Made by a program: the position numbers and the translations under genes. From UBA940 sp031548515 (GTDB taxonomy: Bacteria; Bacteroidota; Bacteroidia; Bacteroidales; Rikenellaceae), in contig JAVBRB010000037.1 of assembly GCA_031548515.1 (NCBI GenBank), positions 8,770 through 72,769 on the forward strand: DNA of 64,000 bases, given 5' to 3'. The notes under the pieces are model-generated. The model had not been told where the DNA came from. It ran no database searches and worked only from the letters and a program-made list of their open reading frames with translations. Positions 17,268 to 25,595 of this stretch are shown one piece after another. How positions within the stretch are numbered: position 1 is the stretch's first letter; every line of letters begins with the position of its first letter.

Positions 17268-18878
17268 TTAGTGCTTAAATTCTGCAAAAAAGTCGTTTCC
17301 CTTGTCGTCCACGATGATGAATGCCGGAAAATCCTCTACGTATATCCTGCGCACGGCCTCCATGCCCAGTTCGGGAAAATCCACCACTTCGACCTTCTTG
17401 ATGCTGTCCTTGGCGAGGATAGCCGCCGGGCCGCCTATCGAACCGAGGTAGAACCCGCCGTGTTTTTTGCATGCATCGGTCACCTGCTGCGTACGGTTGC
17501 CCTTGGCCACCATCACCAGCGAACCGCCCATGCTCTGGAACAGGTCCACATACGGGTCCATGCGTCCGGCTGTGGTTGGGCCGAAACTGCCCGAAGCCAT
17601 TCCGACAGGGGTTTTCGCCGGGCCTGCGTAATATACAGGATGTTTCTTGAAATATTCGGGCATCGGTTTGCCTTCGTCTATCATCTTCTTGATCTGCGCG
17701 TGGGCGATGTCGCGAGCCACTATCATGTGTCCCCGCAGATTCAGGCGCGTTTTGATCGGATATCTCGACAGCGTTTCGCGCACCTTGTCCATCCCCTCGT
17801 CGAGGTCGATATCGACCGCCGGAGCCAGATACGGGGCCTCTTTCGGCAGGAATCGCGACGGATTCTTTTCGAGCGCCTCGAGCCAGACGCCCTTTTCGTC
17901 GATCTTCCCCTTGATGTTACGGTCGGCGCTGCAACTTACGCCCATTCCGACGGGACACGATGCGGCGTGGCGGGGCAGGCGTATCACGCGCACGTCGTGT
18001 ACGAGGTATTTGCCGCCGAACTGCGCTCCGATGCCGCTTTCCCAGCATATTTTCAGGATGCGCTGTTCCCACTCCAAGTCGCGGAAAGCGCGGCCGCCTT
18101 CGTTGCCCGATGTGGGCAGGTTGTCGTAATATTTAGCCGAGGCCTTTTTTACCGCCGCAAGGTTCGCTTCCGCCGATGTTCCGCCGATGACTATCGCAAG
18201 GTGGTACGGAGGGCACGCCGAAGTGCCCAGGTCCTTGATGTGTTCGCGGAAAAACGTTTCGAGCGACTCGTCGTTCAGCAGGGCCTTGGTCTGTTGGTAG
18301 AGGAAGGTTTTGTTGGCCGATCCCCCACCCTTGGTCATGAACAGGAAGCTGTACTTCCGGCCCGGCGTAGAGTAAATATCTATCTGTGCGGGCAGGTTGG
18401 TGCCGCTGTTCTTCTCGTCGGTCATGGTCATGGGGACTACCTGTGAATAGCGCAGGTTCCGTTCTGCATATGTTTCGAAAACCCCTTTCGAAATATACTC
18501 GGCATCATCCACACCCGTATAAACGTCCTCGCCTTTTTTGCAGGCGGCGATTGCCGTTCCGGTGTCCTGGCATGTCGGGAGTTCGCCCTCGGCCGCCACG
18601 ACCTGGTTCAGCAGCATGGTGTATGCCACGAATTTGTCGTTGTCCGTAGCTTCAGGGTCATCCAGGATGTCGCGTAACTGCTGCAGGTGCGAGGCGCGCA
18701 GATAGAACGATACGTCGTTGAAAGCCTCGCGCGAAAGCAGTTCGAGCGCTTCGGGTTCGACGAACAGGATGGTGCGGTCGCCGCATTTCTCGGTTTTTAC
18801 ATGCCGGTCCGTCAGCAGACGGTATTCCGTTGTGTCCGGCCCGAGCGGGAACGGCTCCTGGTATTTGAATTCGGCCAT
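17268..18878 (-). CDS. Class I fumarate hydratase
   Basis: 536 residues. It is the iron-sulfur (class I) type: three cluster-ligand Cys residues are placed at about 103 (LPTCQDTGTA), 222 (SACPPYHLAIVIGGTSAE) and 316 (GVSCSADRNIKGKI). N- and C-terminal Fe-S hydrolyase domains are fused as in E. coli FumA/FumB. It interconverts fumarate and malate in the (reductive) TCA pathway, and the oxygen-labile cluster fits an anaerobe. It is divergent from the aldolase gene. A TATCTTTG -7 box lies at 18916-18923 on the minus strand. Confidence 0.95.
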   Translation of the reverse strand: MAEFKYQEPFPLGPDTTEYRLLTDRHVKTEKCGDRTILFVEPEALELLSREAFNDVSFYLRASHLQQLRDILDDPEATDNDKFVAYTMLLNQVVAAEGELPTCQDTGTAIAACKKGEDVYTGVDDAEYISKGVFETYAERNLRYSQVVPMTMTDEKNSGTNLPAQIDIYSTPGRKYSFLFMTKGGGSANKTFLYQQTKALLNDESLETFFREHIKDLGTSACPPYHLAIVIGGTSAEANLAAVKKASAKYYDNLPTSGNEGGRAFRDLEWEQRILKICWESGIGAQFGGKYLVHDVRVIRLPRHAASCPVGMGVSCSADRNIKGKIDEKGVWLEALEKNPSRFLPKEAPYLAPAVDIDLDEGMDKVRETLSRYPIKTRLNLRGHMIVARDIAHAQIKKMIDEGKPMPEYFKKHPVYYAGPAKTPVGMASGSFGPTTAGRMDPYVDLFQSMGGSLVMVAKGNRTQQVTDACKKHGGFYLGSIGGPAAILAKDSIKKVEVVDFPELGMEAVRRIYVEDFPAFIIVDDKGNDFFAEFKH

Positions 18879-18915
18879 GTCGTTATCTGTTTTGAGTGGT
18901 TTTCTGAAAGCACTG

Positions 18916-18923
18916 CAAAGATA
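18916..18923 (-). promoter_or_regulatory. -7 box for the fumarase gene
   Basis: CAAAGATA on the plus strand is TATCTTTG on the minus strand, an exact TAnnTTTG match 37 bp before the start codon. I see no good -33 TTTG at the usual distance. Confidence 0.5.
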
Positions 18924-19011
18924 ACTATTTCCGTTTGTGAATAGAATAGCAAGTGTGCAAAAAATAACAGATTTTTCATATCGCCGGAGAGGTATCTTCC
19001 GAAAAAAACAT

Positions 19012-19019
19012 TATTTTTG
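19012..19019 (+). promoter_or_regulatory. -7 box for the aldolase gene
   Basis: TATTTTTG matches TAnnTTTG; the predicted start near 19023 leaves a leader of about 64 bases, longer than elsewhere in this window, before the ATG at 19087. The -33 element is not clear. Confidence 0.5.
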
Positions 19020-19086
19020 TAAAAAATTTAAAAACACATTTCCATACTGCCGATTCTTAATCTAAAAACCAATAATATCTCAAATC

Positions 19087-20079
19087 ATGATCTCTTACAA
19101 GGACTTAGGCCTGGTGAACACCCGCGAAGTGTTTAAAAAGGCTTTTGAAGGCAAGTACGCTATTCCGGCGTTCAACTTCAATAACATGGAGCAGATGCAG
19201 GCCATCGTACAGGCTTGCGTAGAAACCTCTTCGCCTGTTATACTGCAGGTTTCGAGCGGCGCGCGCAAGTATGCCAACCAGACCCTTCTACGCTATATGG
19301 CCCAGGGTGCTGTAGAATATGCAAAGGAACTCGGCAAGAATATTCCCATCACTCTCCACCTCGACCACGGCGATTCGTTCGAACTTTGCAAGAGCTGTAT
19401 CGACATGGGTTTCTCGTCGGTGATGATCGACGGTTCGCACCTTTCCTATGAGGAAAATGTCGCCCTGACCAAAAAAGTTGTCGAGTACGCCCATCAGTAC
19501 GATGTTACTGTAGAAGGCGAACTCGGAGTGCTTGCAGGCGTCGAGGACGAAGTTTCGGCGGAACACCACACCTATACCGAACCCGATCAGGTAGTTGATT
19601 TTGTTACCCGCACGGGCGTCGACTCGCTGGCCATCTCGATCGGAACCTCGCACGGCGCCAACAAGTTCAAGCCCGAACAGTGTACCCGCAACGCAGAAGG
19701 CATCCTGGTTCCGCCGCCCCTGCGCTTCGACATCCTCGAAGAAATTGAAAAACGCATTCCCGGATTTCCTATTGTCCTGCATGGTGCAAGTTCGGTTCCC
19801 CAGCACTATGTTAAGGTGATCAACGAAAACGGCGGCGCGCTGAAAGACGCCATCGGTATTCCCGAAGAACAGCTGCGAAGGGCCGCCAAATCGGCCGTCT
19901 GCAAGATCAATATCGATTCCGACGGACGTCTGGCCATGACCGCCGAGATCCGCAAGGTGTTCCACGACAAGCCGGCCGAATTCGACCCGCGCAAATACCT
20001 GGGTCCGGCACGCGACGAACTCAAGAAACTCTACATGCACAAGGTTCAGAACGTTCTCGGTTCGGAAAACAAAGCATAA
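19087..20079 (+). CDS. fba: Class II fructose-bisphosphate aldolase
   Basis: 330 residues. Zinc-dependent aldolase: PAFNFNNMEQMQAIVQAC at the start of the barrel, the metal-binding LHLDHGDSFELCKSCIDMGFSSVMIDGSHL, the EGELGVLAG(V)ED segment, SIGTSHGANKF and VLHGASSVPQHYV. It splits fructose 1,6-bisphosphate into dihydroxyacetone phosphate and glyceraldehyde 3-phosphate in glycolysis and acts in reverse in gluconeogenesis. It forms a single-gene unit with its own -7 box and terminator. Confidence 0.96.
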   Translation: MISYKDLGLVNTREVFKKAFEGKYAIPAFNFNNMEQMQAIVQACVETSSPVILQVSSGARKYANQTLLRYMAQGAVEYAKELGKNIPITLHLDHGDSFELCKSCIDMGFSSVMIDGSHLSYEENVALTKKVVEYAHQYDVTVEGELGVLAGVEDEVSAEHHTYTEPDQVVDFVTRTGVDSLAISIGTSHGANKFKPEQCTRNAEGILVPPPLRFDILEEIEKRIPGFPIVLHGASSVPQHYVKVINENGGALKDAIGIPEEQLRRAAKSAVCKINIDSDGRLAMTAEIRKVFHDKPAEFDPRKYLGPARDELKKLYMHKVQNVLGSENKA

Positions 20080-20098
20080 GTTCCGGAAACGATCATAT

Positions 20099-20131
20099 AA
20101 GAAGCGCTCCCAGTAGGGAGCGCTTCTTTTG
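20099..20131 (+). terminator. Rho-independent terminator after fba
   Basis: AAGAAGCGCTCCC and GGGAGCGCTTCTT pair around the loop AGTA, followed by TT. It lies 20 bp after the fba stop and directly at the 3' end of the convergent GH51 gene, so it may serve both. Confidence 0.85.
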
Positions 20132-22543
20132 TTATTTTGTCTGTAGTACCAGAATGGTATATGAATGCGGCGGGAAATCGTGTACGGGTTTACCTTTGTG
20201 GGACTTCTCGACCGGCACTACCCTCTCGGGCTGTTCCGTTGTATTGACCGCCGAAAGTTCCGCTGCCAAGGTGACGCTTTTGACAAGCCATACGTTCGTT
20301 CCTGCCACTCTGACTGACGATTTTATGCTCTGATCGCTTGTGTTGACAACATGGAGAACAATCTCGCGGCCTTTCTCGTCGGTCGTGGCGGTGACATCGA
20401 GCCTCTCGTCGGCCGTGCTCTGTATCAGCAGGGGTCTATGGTGGCGCGAGGCCATTTGTTGGGCGTAATACGGAGGCATGCCCCACACCTGGTCCGGCGT
20501 GAAGAATACCTGCCCCTGGTCCCAGCCGTTGTCGTTCTGCCCGTATGGCTGCAGTGCATTTGCCGCGCATGTCGTCAGCAGGAACTCCCCGTGGCGGCGC
20601 GCGGCATTCTGGATCGTGGCGTGTCCGAGCGCGCGCTGCATGTTATGAGTGTTGCCGTTCTCCTCGAAAAGGGCGCATTTCATCGTAGTCTCCGGGTCCC
20701 ACTTTGTGAACAGGTCGCGCATTTCCTGCAGTTCCACGTCAACTTTTTTGCCGGAGTCTAAAGCGTCGGCCCATGGGTGGTAATCCCAGTATGCGGCCTT
20801 GCCGTTCAGCGCATCGAAAACCATTTTCATATTTTCCCCGGATTTTGGCCGCCACCATGCCGCGTTTATGAAAACCACATTCGGATCTTTGGCATGGATC
20901 GCATCGTAGATGCGGTTGAACTGTTCGATGTAGCGCTCATATCCGGCTCGGTCGTCGGAGTGGATCACCTCCTCGTTGCCGATCTGGATATACTTCACGC
21001 CGTAGGGTTCCGGATGTCCGGCTTCGGCGCGTTTGCCGCCCCAGGGTGATTCGACAGGGCCGTTCAGGTATTCTATCATGTCTGCCATGTCTTCGGCGCT
21101 TTCCAGCACGCTCACGGCGAATGAGGGCACGAAACCGGCCGTTTCGCAGAACATCAGGAACTCCTCGATGCCGAAACCGTTGGTGGAATAGGCGTACCAG
21201 TTGCCTTTGTATATGGGGCGTTTGCCGCGGTCGCCTATCATGTTCTTCCATTTGTAGTCAGGGACGTTGACCATCGAGCCTCCGTATCGCAGGAATGTAA
21301 GTCCCTGGTCGACCATCGCCTGTCCGATGTCTGCACGGAGTGGAAGTCCTTGGAATCTGCTGTCGCCGGTGGTCATGAGAGTCGCCTGGTCTATCCATAG
21401 TTTACCCGGTTTGTCGATGTAGAGTGTAAACCTTGATTTTGGATCTTTCGCGGAGGACGTGAGTTCGAACGTATATTTATTCCACTTTCCGTTTACCCCC
21501 TTTATTTCTCCTGCGGCATATTGCTTTGTACCGTCTGCGCTCTCTATGGCGATTTTAACCGAACCGGTAAGCCCTTTAGATTTTAAGTACACCGACCCGG
21601 CGAAGCGTTGGTCTTCGTTTACGGCTATGCCCCACCGGTTGAGGCTCATGTTAGCCACTCCGGCACGGCCCGTGCCGCCTGTCATTTCTATGACCTGAGA
21701 GTATTTTGTATTATATGATGTTTTGCCGTCATGTTCGAAAGTTGCCACGGCATCGCCGGTGATAACAGCATCCCACGTGGCGCTAACTTCCGGTGCCGTA
21801 ACTGGTTCGAAAGCTATTTCATGACGTGTGCCGCCTGCGTCCGCCGCCGCGAAATTACGGTAGCTCGAATCGGCGTTCCAGATACGTATGGCTGCTTTTC
21901 CTGACAGCAGGGGCGTTTCGGTGTCGTCGTAGTCGATGACGGTCTGCCCGTTCAGCGCGACGGTTATGCGCGAACCATGCATCCCTACCGAAAGTTTGTT
22001 CCATGCTGCGGGATCGACGTCCACGGGGGCCTCGGCAAGGAATTTCCAGTCCATACGATGCCTTCCGAGCGTCGCCCGTTTGCCATCGGCGCTGACGTTT
22101 ATCTCGTAGCCGTTGAAGTTGTCGGCTCCTGTTCCGGGGTCGCTCACGCGCACCAGCACTCCTCCGTTTACGCCGGTGCCGTCGAAGCGCATATCGACTT
22201 CGACCGTTCCGTCTGCTATCTCCAAACCATTGTACACGAGTTTGGCCCCGGGTGCTGACGCGACGCTCAAGACGCCATTTTCAATAGACCAAAAACCGTC
22301 GTAGCGCGAAAATCCGACGATGTCAGGGCTTCCGGCAGGCTCCTCGAAACTTTCGCCGAAAATCTTCTGGTCGTATAGGCCGCCATAGATTTCATGGTTG
22401 ACATCCTCGATGCATGAACCGTAAAGCCAGGGCGTGATTGCGTTTTCGACCACGGAAGGATCTACGTTTATCCTGGTTGGAGTGCCGCAGGAAAATATAA
22501 ACACTAACGCGGCGGCGGATGCTGAAAGATGGTTTTTTTTCAT
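20132..22543 (-). CDS. GH51 alpha-L-arabinofuranosidase lipoprotein
   Basis: 803 residues from the ATG at 22543. I prefer this start to one at 22726 because it begins a lipoprotein signal (MKKNHLSASAAALVFIFSCG, lipobox Cys near residue 19), whereas the upstream extension looks non-coding. After residues on the GH51 N-terminal side (ITPWLYGSCIEDVNHEIYGGLYDQKIFGESFEEP) come a concanavalin/DUF1080-like insertion and a CBM4/9-like module. The catalytic barrel follows, with acid/base Glu in IQIGNEEVIH and nucleophile Glu in ALFEENGNT. It releases arabinose side chains from arabinan or arabinoxylan at the cell surface. Convergent with fba. Confidence 0.9.
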   Translation of the reverse strand: MKKNHLSASAAALVFIFSCGTPTRINVDPSVVENAITPWLYGSCIEDVNHEIYGGLYDQKIFGESFEEPAGSPDIVGFSRYDGFWSIENGVLSVASAPGAKLVYNGLEIADGTVEVDMRFDGTGVNGGVLVRVSDPGTGADNFNGYEINVSADGKRATLGRHRMDWKFLAEAPVDVDPAAWNKLSVGMHGSRITVALNGQTVIDYDDTETPLLSGKAAIRIWNADSSYRNFAAADAGGTRHEIAFEPVTAPEVSATWDAVITGDAVATFEHDGKTSYNTKYSQVIEMTGGTGRAGVANMSLNRWGIAVNEDQRFAGSVYLKSKGLTGSVKIAIESADGTKQYAAGEIKGVNGKWNKYTFELTSSAKDPKSRFTLYIDKPGKLWIDQATLMTTGDSRFQGLPLRADIGQAMVDQGLTFLRYGGSMVNVPDYKWKNMIGDRGKRPIYKGNWYAYSTNGFGIEEFLMFCETAGFVPSFAVSVLESAEDMADMIEYLNGPVESPWGGKRAEAGHPEPYGVKYIQIGNEEVIHSDDRAGYERYIEQFNRIYDAIHAKDPNVVFINAAWWRPKSGENMKMVFDALNGKAAYWDYHPWADALDSGKKVDVELQEMRDLFTKWDPETTMKCALFEENGNTHNMQRALGHATIQNAARRHGEFLLTTCAANALQPYGQNDNGWDQGQVFFTPDQVWGMPPYYAQQMASRHHRPLLIQSTADERLDVTATTDEKGREIVLHVVNTSDQSIKSSVRVAGTNVWLVKSVTLAAELSAVNTTEQPERVVPVEKSHKGKPVHDFPPHSYTILVLQTK

Positions 22544-22672
22544 TGCAGGCAGAGTTTGTGTGTTTCTTGTAAAATTAAATTCTTTATCCGGATTCTGCAA
22601 GGGATAGTCCGGCGTTAGTCTCCATTCGGTATAATTATGTCTCTGAATAGGACACGGGAAGCATGGAAAACT

Positions 22673-22680
22673 TATCTTTG
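22673..22680 (+). promoter_or_regulatory. -7-like box at the start of the EamA gene
   Basis: TATCTTTG lies four bases before the ATG at 22684 and inside the longest possible reading frame. If used, transcription would begin at or within a base or two of that ATG, giving a leaderless mRNA. No clear -33 element. Confidence 0.35.
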
Positions 22681-22683
22681 CGC

Positions 22684-23550
22684 ATGCTTTACACCATAAC
22701 AGCCGTACTGATAAGGATTTTTGCAAACCCTGTCGCCAACCTTTTCCAGAAGCAACTGACGGGTCGCGGGAACAATCCCATGGCAGTCAATTTCGCGACC
22801 TATCTTTTGTTAGGCGTGGCATGCATTATCCCCGCATTAAGAGTGGATTGGGCTGTCATGCCGGCGGAATTCTGGTGGAACTGCGTGTTTGTCGGCCTGT
22901 TCGGCGGCGTGGGGAACGCTTTCCTGGTGAAAGCGCTCCAACATGGCGAACTGTCAGTCCTCGGTCCGATAAATTCATATAAATCGGTGGTAGGGATGAT
23001 CGTCGGAATCATCGTTTTGGGCGAGATTCCCAATCTGTACGGGTTGTTGGGTCTCGCGCTGATAATCGGAGGCAGCTATTTCGTACTGAGTACTCCTGAA
23101 GAGTATTTTTCATGGCGGCTGTTCGGACGGAAAGATATCCGCTGGCGCATCTATGCAATGGTGTTTACGGCCGTAGAGGCGGTGTTCATAAAGAAGGTCA
23201 TCCTGCTGTCGTCGGCATCCGTTGCATTCATTATATGGTGTTGGTTCGGGGCGTTGGCTTCATTAGCGGTCCTGCTGATATTCGCATCGCCGAAAGAACG
23301 TGTACGGATAAAACGAATGGACATTCCGTATTTTCTCTACGCAGCACTGTGCGTCGGCATGACGCAGTACGCCACCAACTTCGTCTTCGGCCGCATGGAC
23401 GTCGGTTACGCGCTGGCACTTTTCCAACTGTCGGCGATAGTGAGTGTTTTTCTGGGTTGGAAGGTGTTCCGCGAACAGGGAATCCGCGGCAAACTTATCG
23501 GCTCGGTCATAATGATGGCCGGCTCGGTGGTGATCATCTTCCTTGATTGA
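22684..23550 (+). CDS. EamA/DMT family transporter
   Basis: 288 residues from ATG 22684 (an alternative ATG at 22663 adds seven residues). About ten hydrophobic segments form the two EamA repeats, including FATYLLLGVACIIPAL, CVFVGLFGGVGNAFLVKAL, PINSYKSVVGMIVGIIVLGEIP and, in the second half, ALAFQLSAIVSVFLGWKVF followed by LIGSVIMMAGSVVIIFL. Such proteins move small metabolites or amino acids across the inner membrane; substrate unknown. It is divergent from the GH51 gene and stands alone, converging with rluD. The start was chosen because the first helix begins immediately after it and a TATCTTTG box sits just upstream. Confidence 0.85.
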   Translation: MLYTITAVLIRIFANPVANLFQKQLTGRGNNPMAVNFATYLLLGVACIIPALRVDWAVMPAEFWWNCVFVGLFGGVGNAFLVKALQHGELSVLGPINSYKSVVGMIVGIIVLGEIPNLYGLLGLALIIGGSYFVLSTPEEYFSWRLFGRKDIRWRIYAMVFTAVEAVFIKKVILLSSASVAFIIWCWFGALASLAVLLIFASPKERVRIKRMDIPYFLYAALCVGMTQYATNFVFGRMDVGYALALFQLSAIVSVFLGWKVFREQGIRGKLIGSVIMMAGSVVIIFLD

Positions 23551-23573
23551 GTCGGGAGGGTTTTCATTGCTGT

Positions 23574-23624
23574 AGCCTGAAGCCAACGGGTCCGGTAAGC
23601 CAAAACCATTTCCAGGCTTTAGCC
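23574..23624. repeat. Imperfect inverted repeat between convergent genes
   Basis: AGCCTGAAGCC at 23574-23584 pairs imperfectly with GGCTTTAGCC at 23615-23624. It fills most of the 99-bp gap between the EamA gene and rluD and could act as a two-way terminator or be a REP-like repeat. Confidence 0.4.
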
Positions 23625-23649
23625 CGAGACCGCTGCAATGGCTATATTT

Positions 23650-24723
23650 CTATTCTTCCCCGTCTTCGAAGGTATCGCGATGGGCAATGTAGGTGTCCCA
23701 TCGGTCCAGTACGCCGCGGAAGTCAGCCGGTAATTCACTCTCGAAATAAACCTCCTGCCGGGTTTTCGGGTGCACGAATCCCAACGAGCGTGCATGCAGG
23801 GCATGCCGTGGCATCAGGCGGAAATTGTTCTCAATGAACTGTTTGTACTTGCTGAACGTGGTGCCTTTCAGGATCCTGTCGCCGCCGTAGCGCTCGTCGT
23901 TGAACAGCGGATGTCCGATATACTCCATGTGGACGCGTATCTGGTGGGTGCGTCCGGTTTCGAGCCGCAGTTCCAACAGAGTCACATAGCCATAGCGTTT
24001 CAGCACCCTGTAGTGCGTCACGGCGTGCTTGCCTTCTTCGCCGTCGGGAAAAACAGCCATTTTCAAGCGGTCGTTGCGGCTGCGGCCTATATTGCCGGTC
24101 ACTGTTCCCTCGTCATCCGTGAAATTGCCCCACGCGAGCGCAACATAACGACGCACGATGGTGTGGTCGAAAAACTGTTTGGCGAGGCGTGCGTGCGAAA
24201 GTTCGTTCTTGGCTATCACCAGCAGGCCGGAAGTGTTCTTGTCGATGCGGTGGACAAGCCCCGCGCGCATATCGCCCTCCTGGAACAGCGGATAGTCTTT
24301 AAGATGATATGTCAAAGCATTGACAAGGGTGCCGCTGTAATTGCCGTGTCCCGGATGCACCACCATTCCGGCTTCCTTATTGACGATTATCAGGTCGTCG
24401 TCTTCGCAGACTATGTCGAGCGGAATGTTCTCGGGAATGATCTCGACCTCGCGCCGAGGATATGGCATCACGATCTGGATATGGTCGAGCGGTTTTACCT
24501 TGTAGCTCGATTTGACAGGCGCGCCGTTCACGAGGATGTTGCCGCTGTCGGCCGCGGCCTGTATACGGCTGCGCGACACGTTCTCCATGCGGTGCGTGAG
24601 AAATTTATCGATACGCAGAAGCGACTGCCCGCGGTCGGCTGTCACGGCGAAATGCTCGTACATTTCGTCCTGTCCGCCGCTCTCCTCATCGAGTTCTGTG
24701 TCGTCGTATCTGTTCTCAGTCAT
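23650..24723 (-). CDS. rluD: RluA family 23S rRNA pseudouridine synthase
   Basis: 357 residues. An N-terminal S4 RNA-binding domain (about 30-95: LRIDKFLTHRMENVSRSRIQAAADSGNILVNG) precedes the catalytic domain with the family motif GLVHRIDKNTSGLLVIAKNE, whose Asp is the nucleophile. RLETGRTHQIRVHMEYIGHPLFNDERYGG follows. Its short acidic N-terminal extension is unremarkable. RluD converts uridines 1911/1915/1917 in helix 69 of 23S rRNA; the precise sites here are inferred. It is last in the ftsK-lolA-mqnE-PASTA-rluD operon, 10 bp after the PASTA gene. Confidence 0.9.
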   Translation of the reverse strand: MTENRYDDTELDEESGGQDEMYEHFAVTADRGQSLLRIDKFLTHRMENVSRSRIQAAADSGNILVNGAPVKSSYKVKPLDHIQIVMPYPRREVEIIPENIPLDIVCEDDDLIIVNKEAGMVVHPGHGNYSGTLVNALTYHLKDYPLFQEGDMRAGLVHRIDKNTSGLLVIAKNELSHARLAKQFFDHTIVRRYVALAWGNFTDDEGTVTGNIGRSRNDRLKMAVFPDGEEGKHAVTHYRVLKRYGYVTLLELRLETGRTHQIRVHMEYIGHPLFNDERYGGDRILKGTTFSKYKQFIENNFRLMPRHALHARSLGFVHPKTRQEVYFESELPADFRGVLDRWDTYIAHRDTFEDGEE

Positions 24724-24733
24724 GTGCTTGTCG

Positions 24734-25594
24734 CTATTCTGCCTGCTCCGCCTCTTCGGCTTCCCGTCGTTGTATCAGCTTGCGGGCATCGCGGTCGGCA
24801 GCATTGCTGCCGTCGTTCACCTTTTTATCTTCGAGCGTCAGCGTAATGGCAACCTTGTCGCCAAGCCTTGCGCGGGTGCCGAACGAAGGCCCCTGCCTGT
24901 AAACTTTGGAGTCTTTCTGGTTCACAAGGTTGATGTCTTCGTCGAAAGTGATTTTGCCTACGTTCAGTCCGCGCTCCCAGATGCGGCTTTTGGCTTCTCC
25001 GAGCGACAGTCCGATGAGTTTTGGGACCTCCACCGGCTTGGCATCTTCGGCGCGTCCGACCACAAGCGTCAGCCCTGAACCGACTTCCAGCTGCAGGTTG
25101 GAGTTGCGGCGGATGGTGTCGCGCCCGTTCAGCTCGGCCAGCACATTGTTGGTAGCGATATTGCCCACATATTTGAGTTCGGCTATCTCGAGTCCGGCCA
25201 TCTCGATCATGTTCTTGGCCTGCCTCAGGGAGAATCCGGTTACATATGGCACGGGTACCATTTTTTGCGTATGCGAAGTGATGGTCACAAATACGCGGCG
25301 GCCGTTTTTTACTTCGGTCCCGGCTGCCGGAACCTGTTCCAGCACGACTCCGCCATCGTAGATGGGAGCGTAAATGGAGTCGATGACCTCTATGCGCAGC
25401 CTGTCTTTTTTTGCCTGCCTTTCCACATCTTCAAGTTTTATCCCGACGTAGCTGGGTACCTCTTTGTAATTGTTGTGCCGCGTGAATACATTCAACAGCA
25501 GCGACGCTACGGTTGCAAGCACTATGATGGCGCAGAAGGCGAGTATCAGATTCCTCGCGATGACGTTCTGCGATATTTTCCGGAGCCAATCCAT
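24734..25594 (-). CDS. PASTA domain-containing membrane protein
   Basis: 286 residues: a single N-terminal membrane helix (about 14-36, LILAFCAIIVLATVASLLL), then three PASTA repeats with the characteristic VPSYVGIKLEDVERQAKKD, VPYVTGFSLRQAKNMIEMAG and VPKLIGLSLGEAKSRIWERG starts. A charged tail follows. PASTA repeats bind peptidoglycan or muropeptides; no kinase or penicillin-binding domain is attached, so this is a stand-alone cell-wall-facing protein. It is separated from mqnE by one base. A link to cell division is suggested by the ftsK gene in the same operon. Confidence 0.9.
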   Translation of the reverse strand: MDWLRKISQNVIARNLILAFCAIIVLATVASLLLNVFTRHNNYKEVPSYVGIKLEDVERQAKKDRLRIEVIDSIYAPIYDGGVVLEQVPAAGTEVKNGRRVFVTITSHTQKMVPVPYVTGFSLRQAKNMIEMAGLEIAELKYVGNIATNNVLAELNGRDTIRRNSNLQLEVGSGLTLVVGRAEDAKPVEVPKLIGLSLGEAKSRIWERGLNVGKITFDEDINLVNQKDSKVYRQGPSFGTRARLGDKVAITLTLEDKKVNDGSNAADRDARKLIQRREAEEAEQAE

Positions 25595-25595
25595 G

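Noticed and set aside
17049..18446. 465-codon open frame on the plus strand opposite fumarase and the start of batD
   Set aside because: Antisense to conserved protein segments with clear iron-sulfur ligands; no domain or signal peptide is visible in the frame itself.
22544..22726. Longer N-terminus for the GH51 protein beginning at 22726
   Set aside because: The extension contains Cys/Arg-rich residues without homology and precedes a perfect lipoprotein signal at 22543. It also overlaps the divergent EamA gene and its box.
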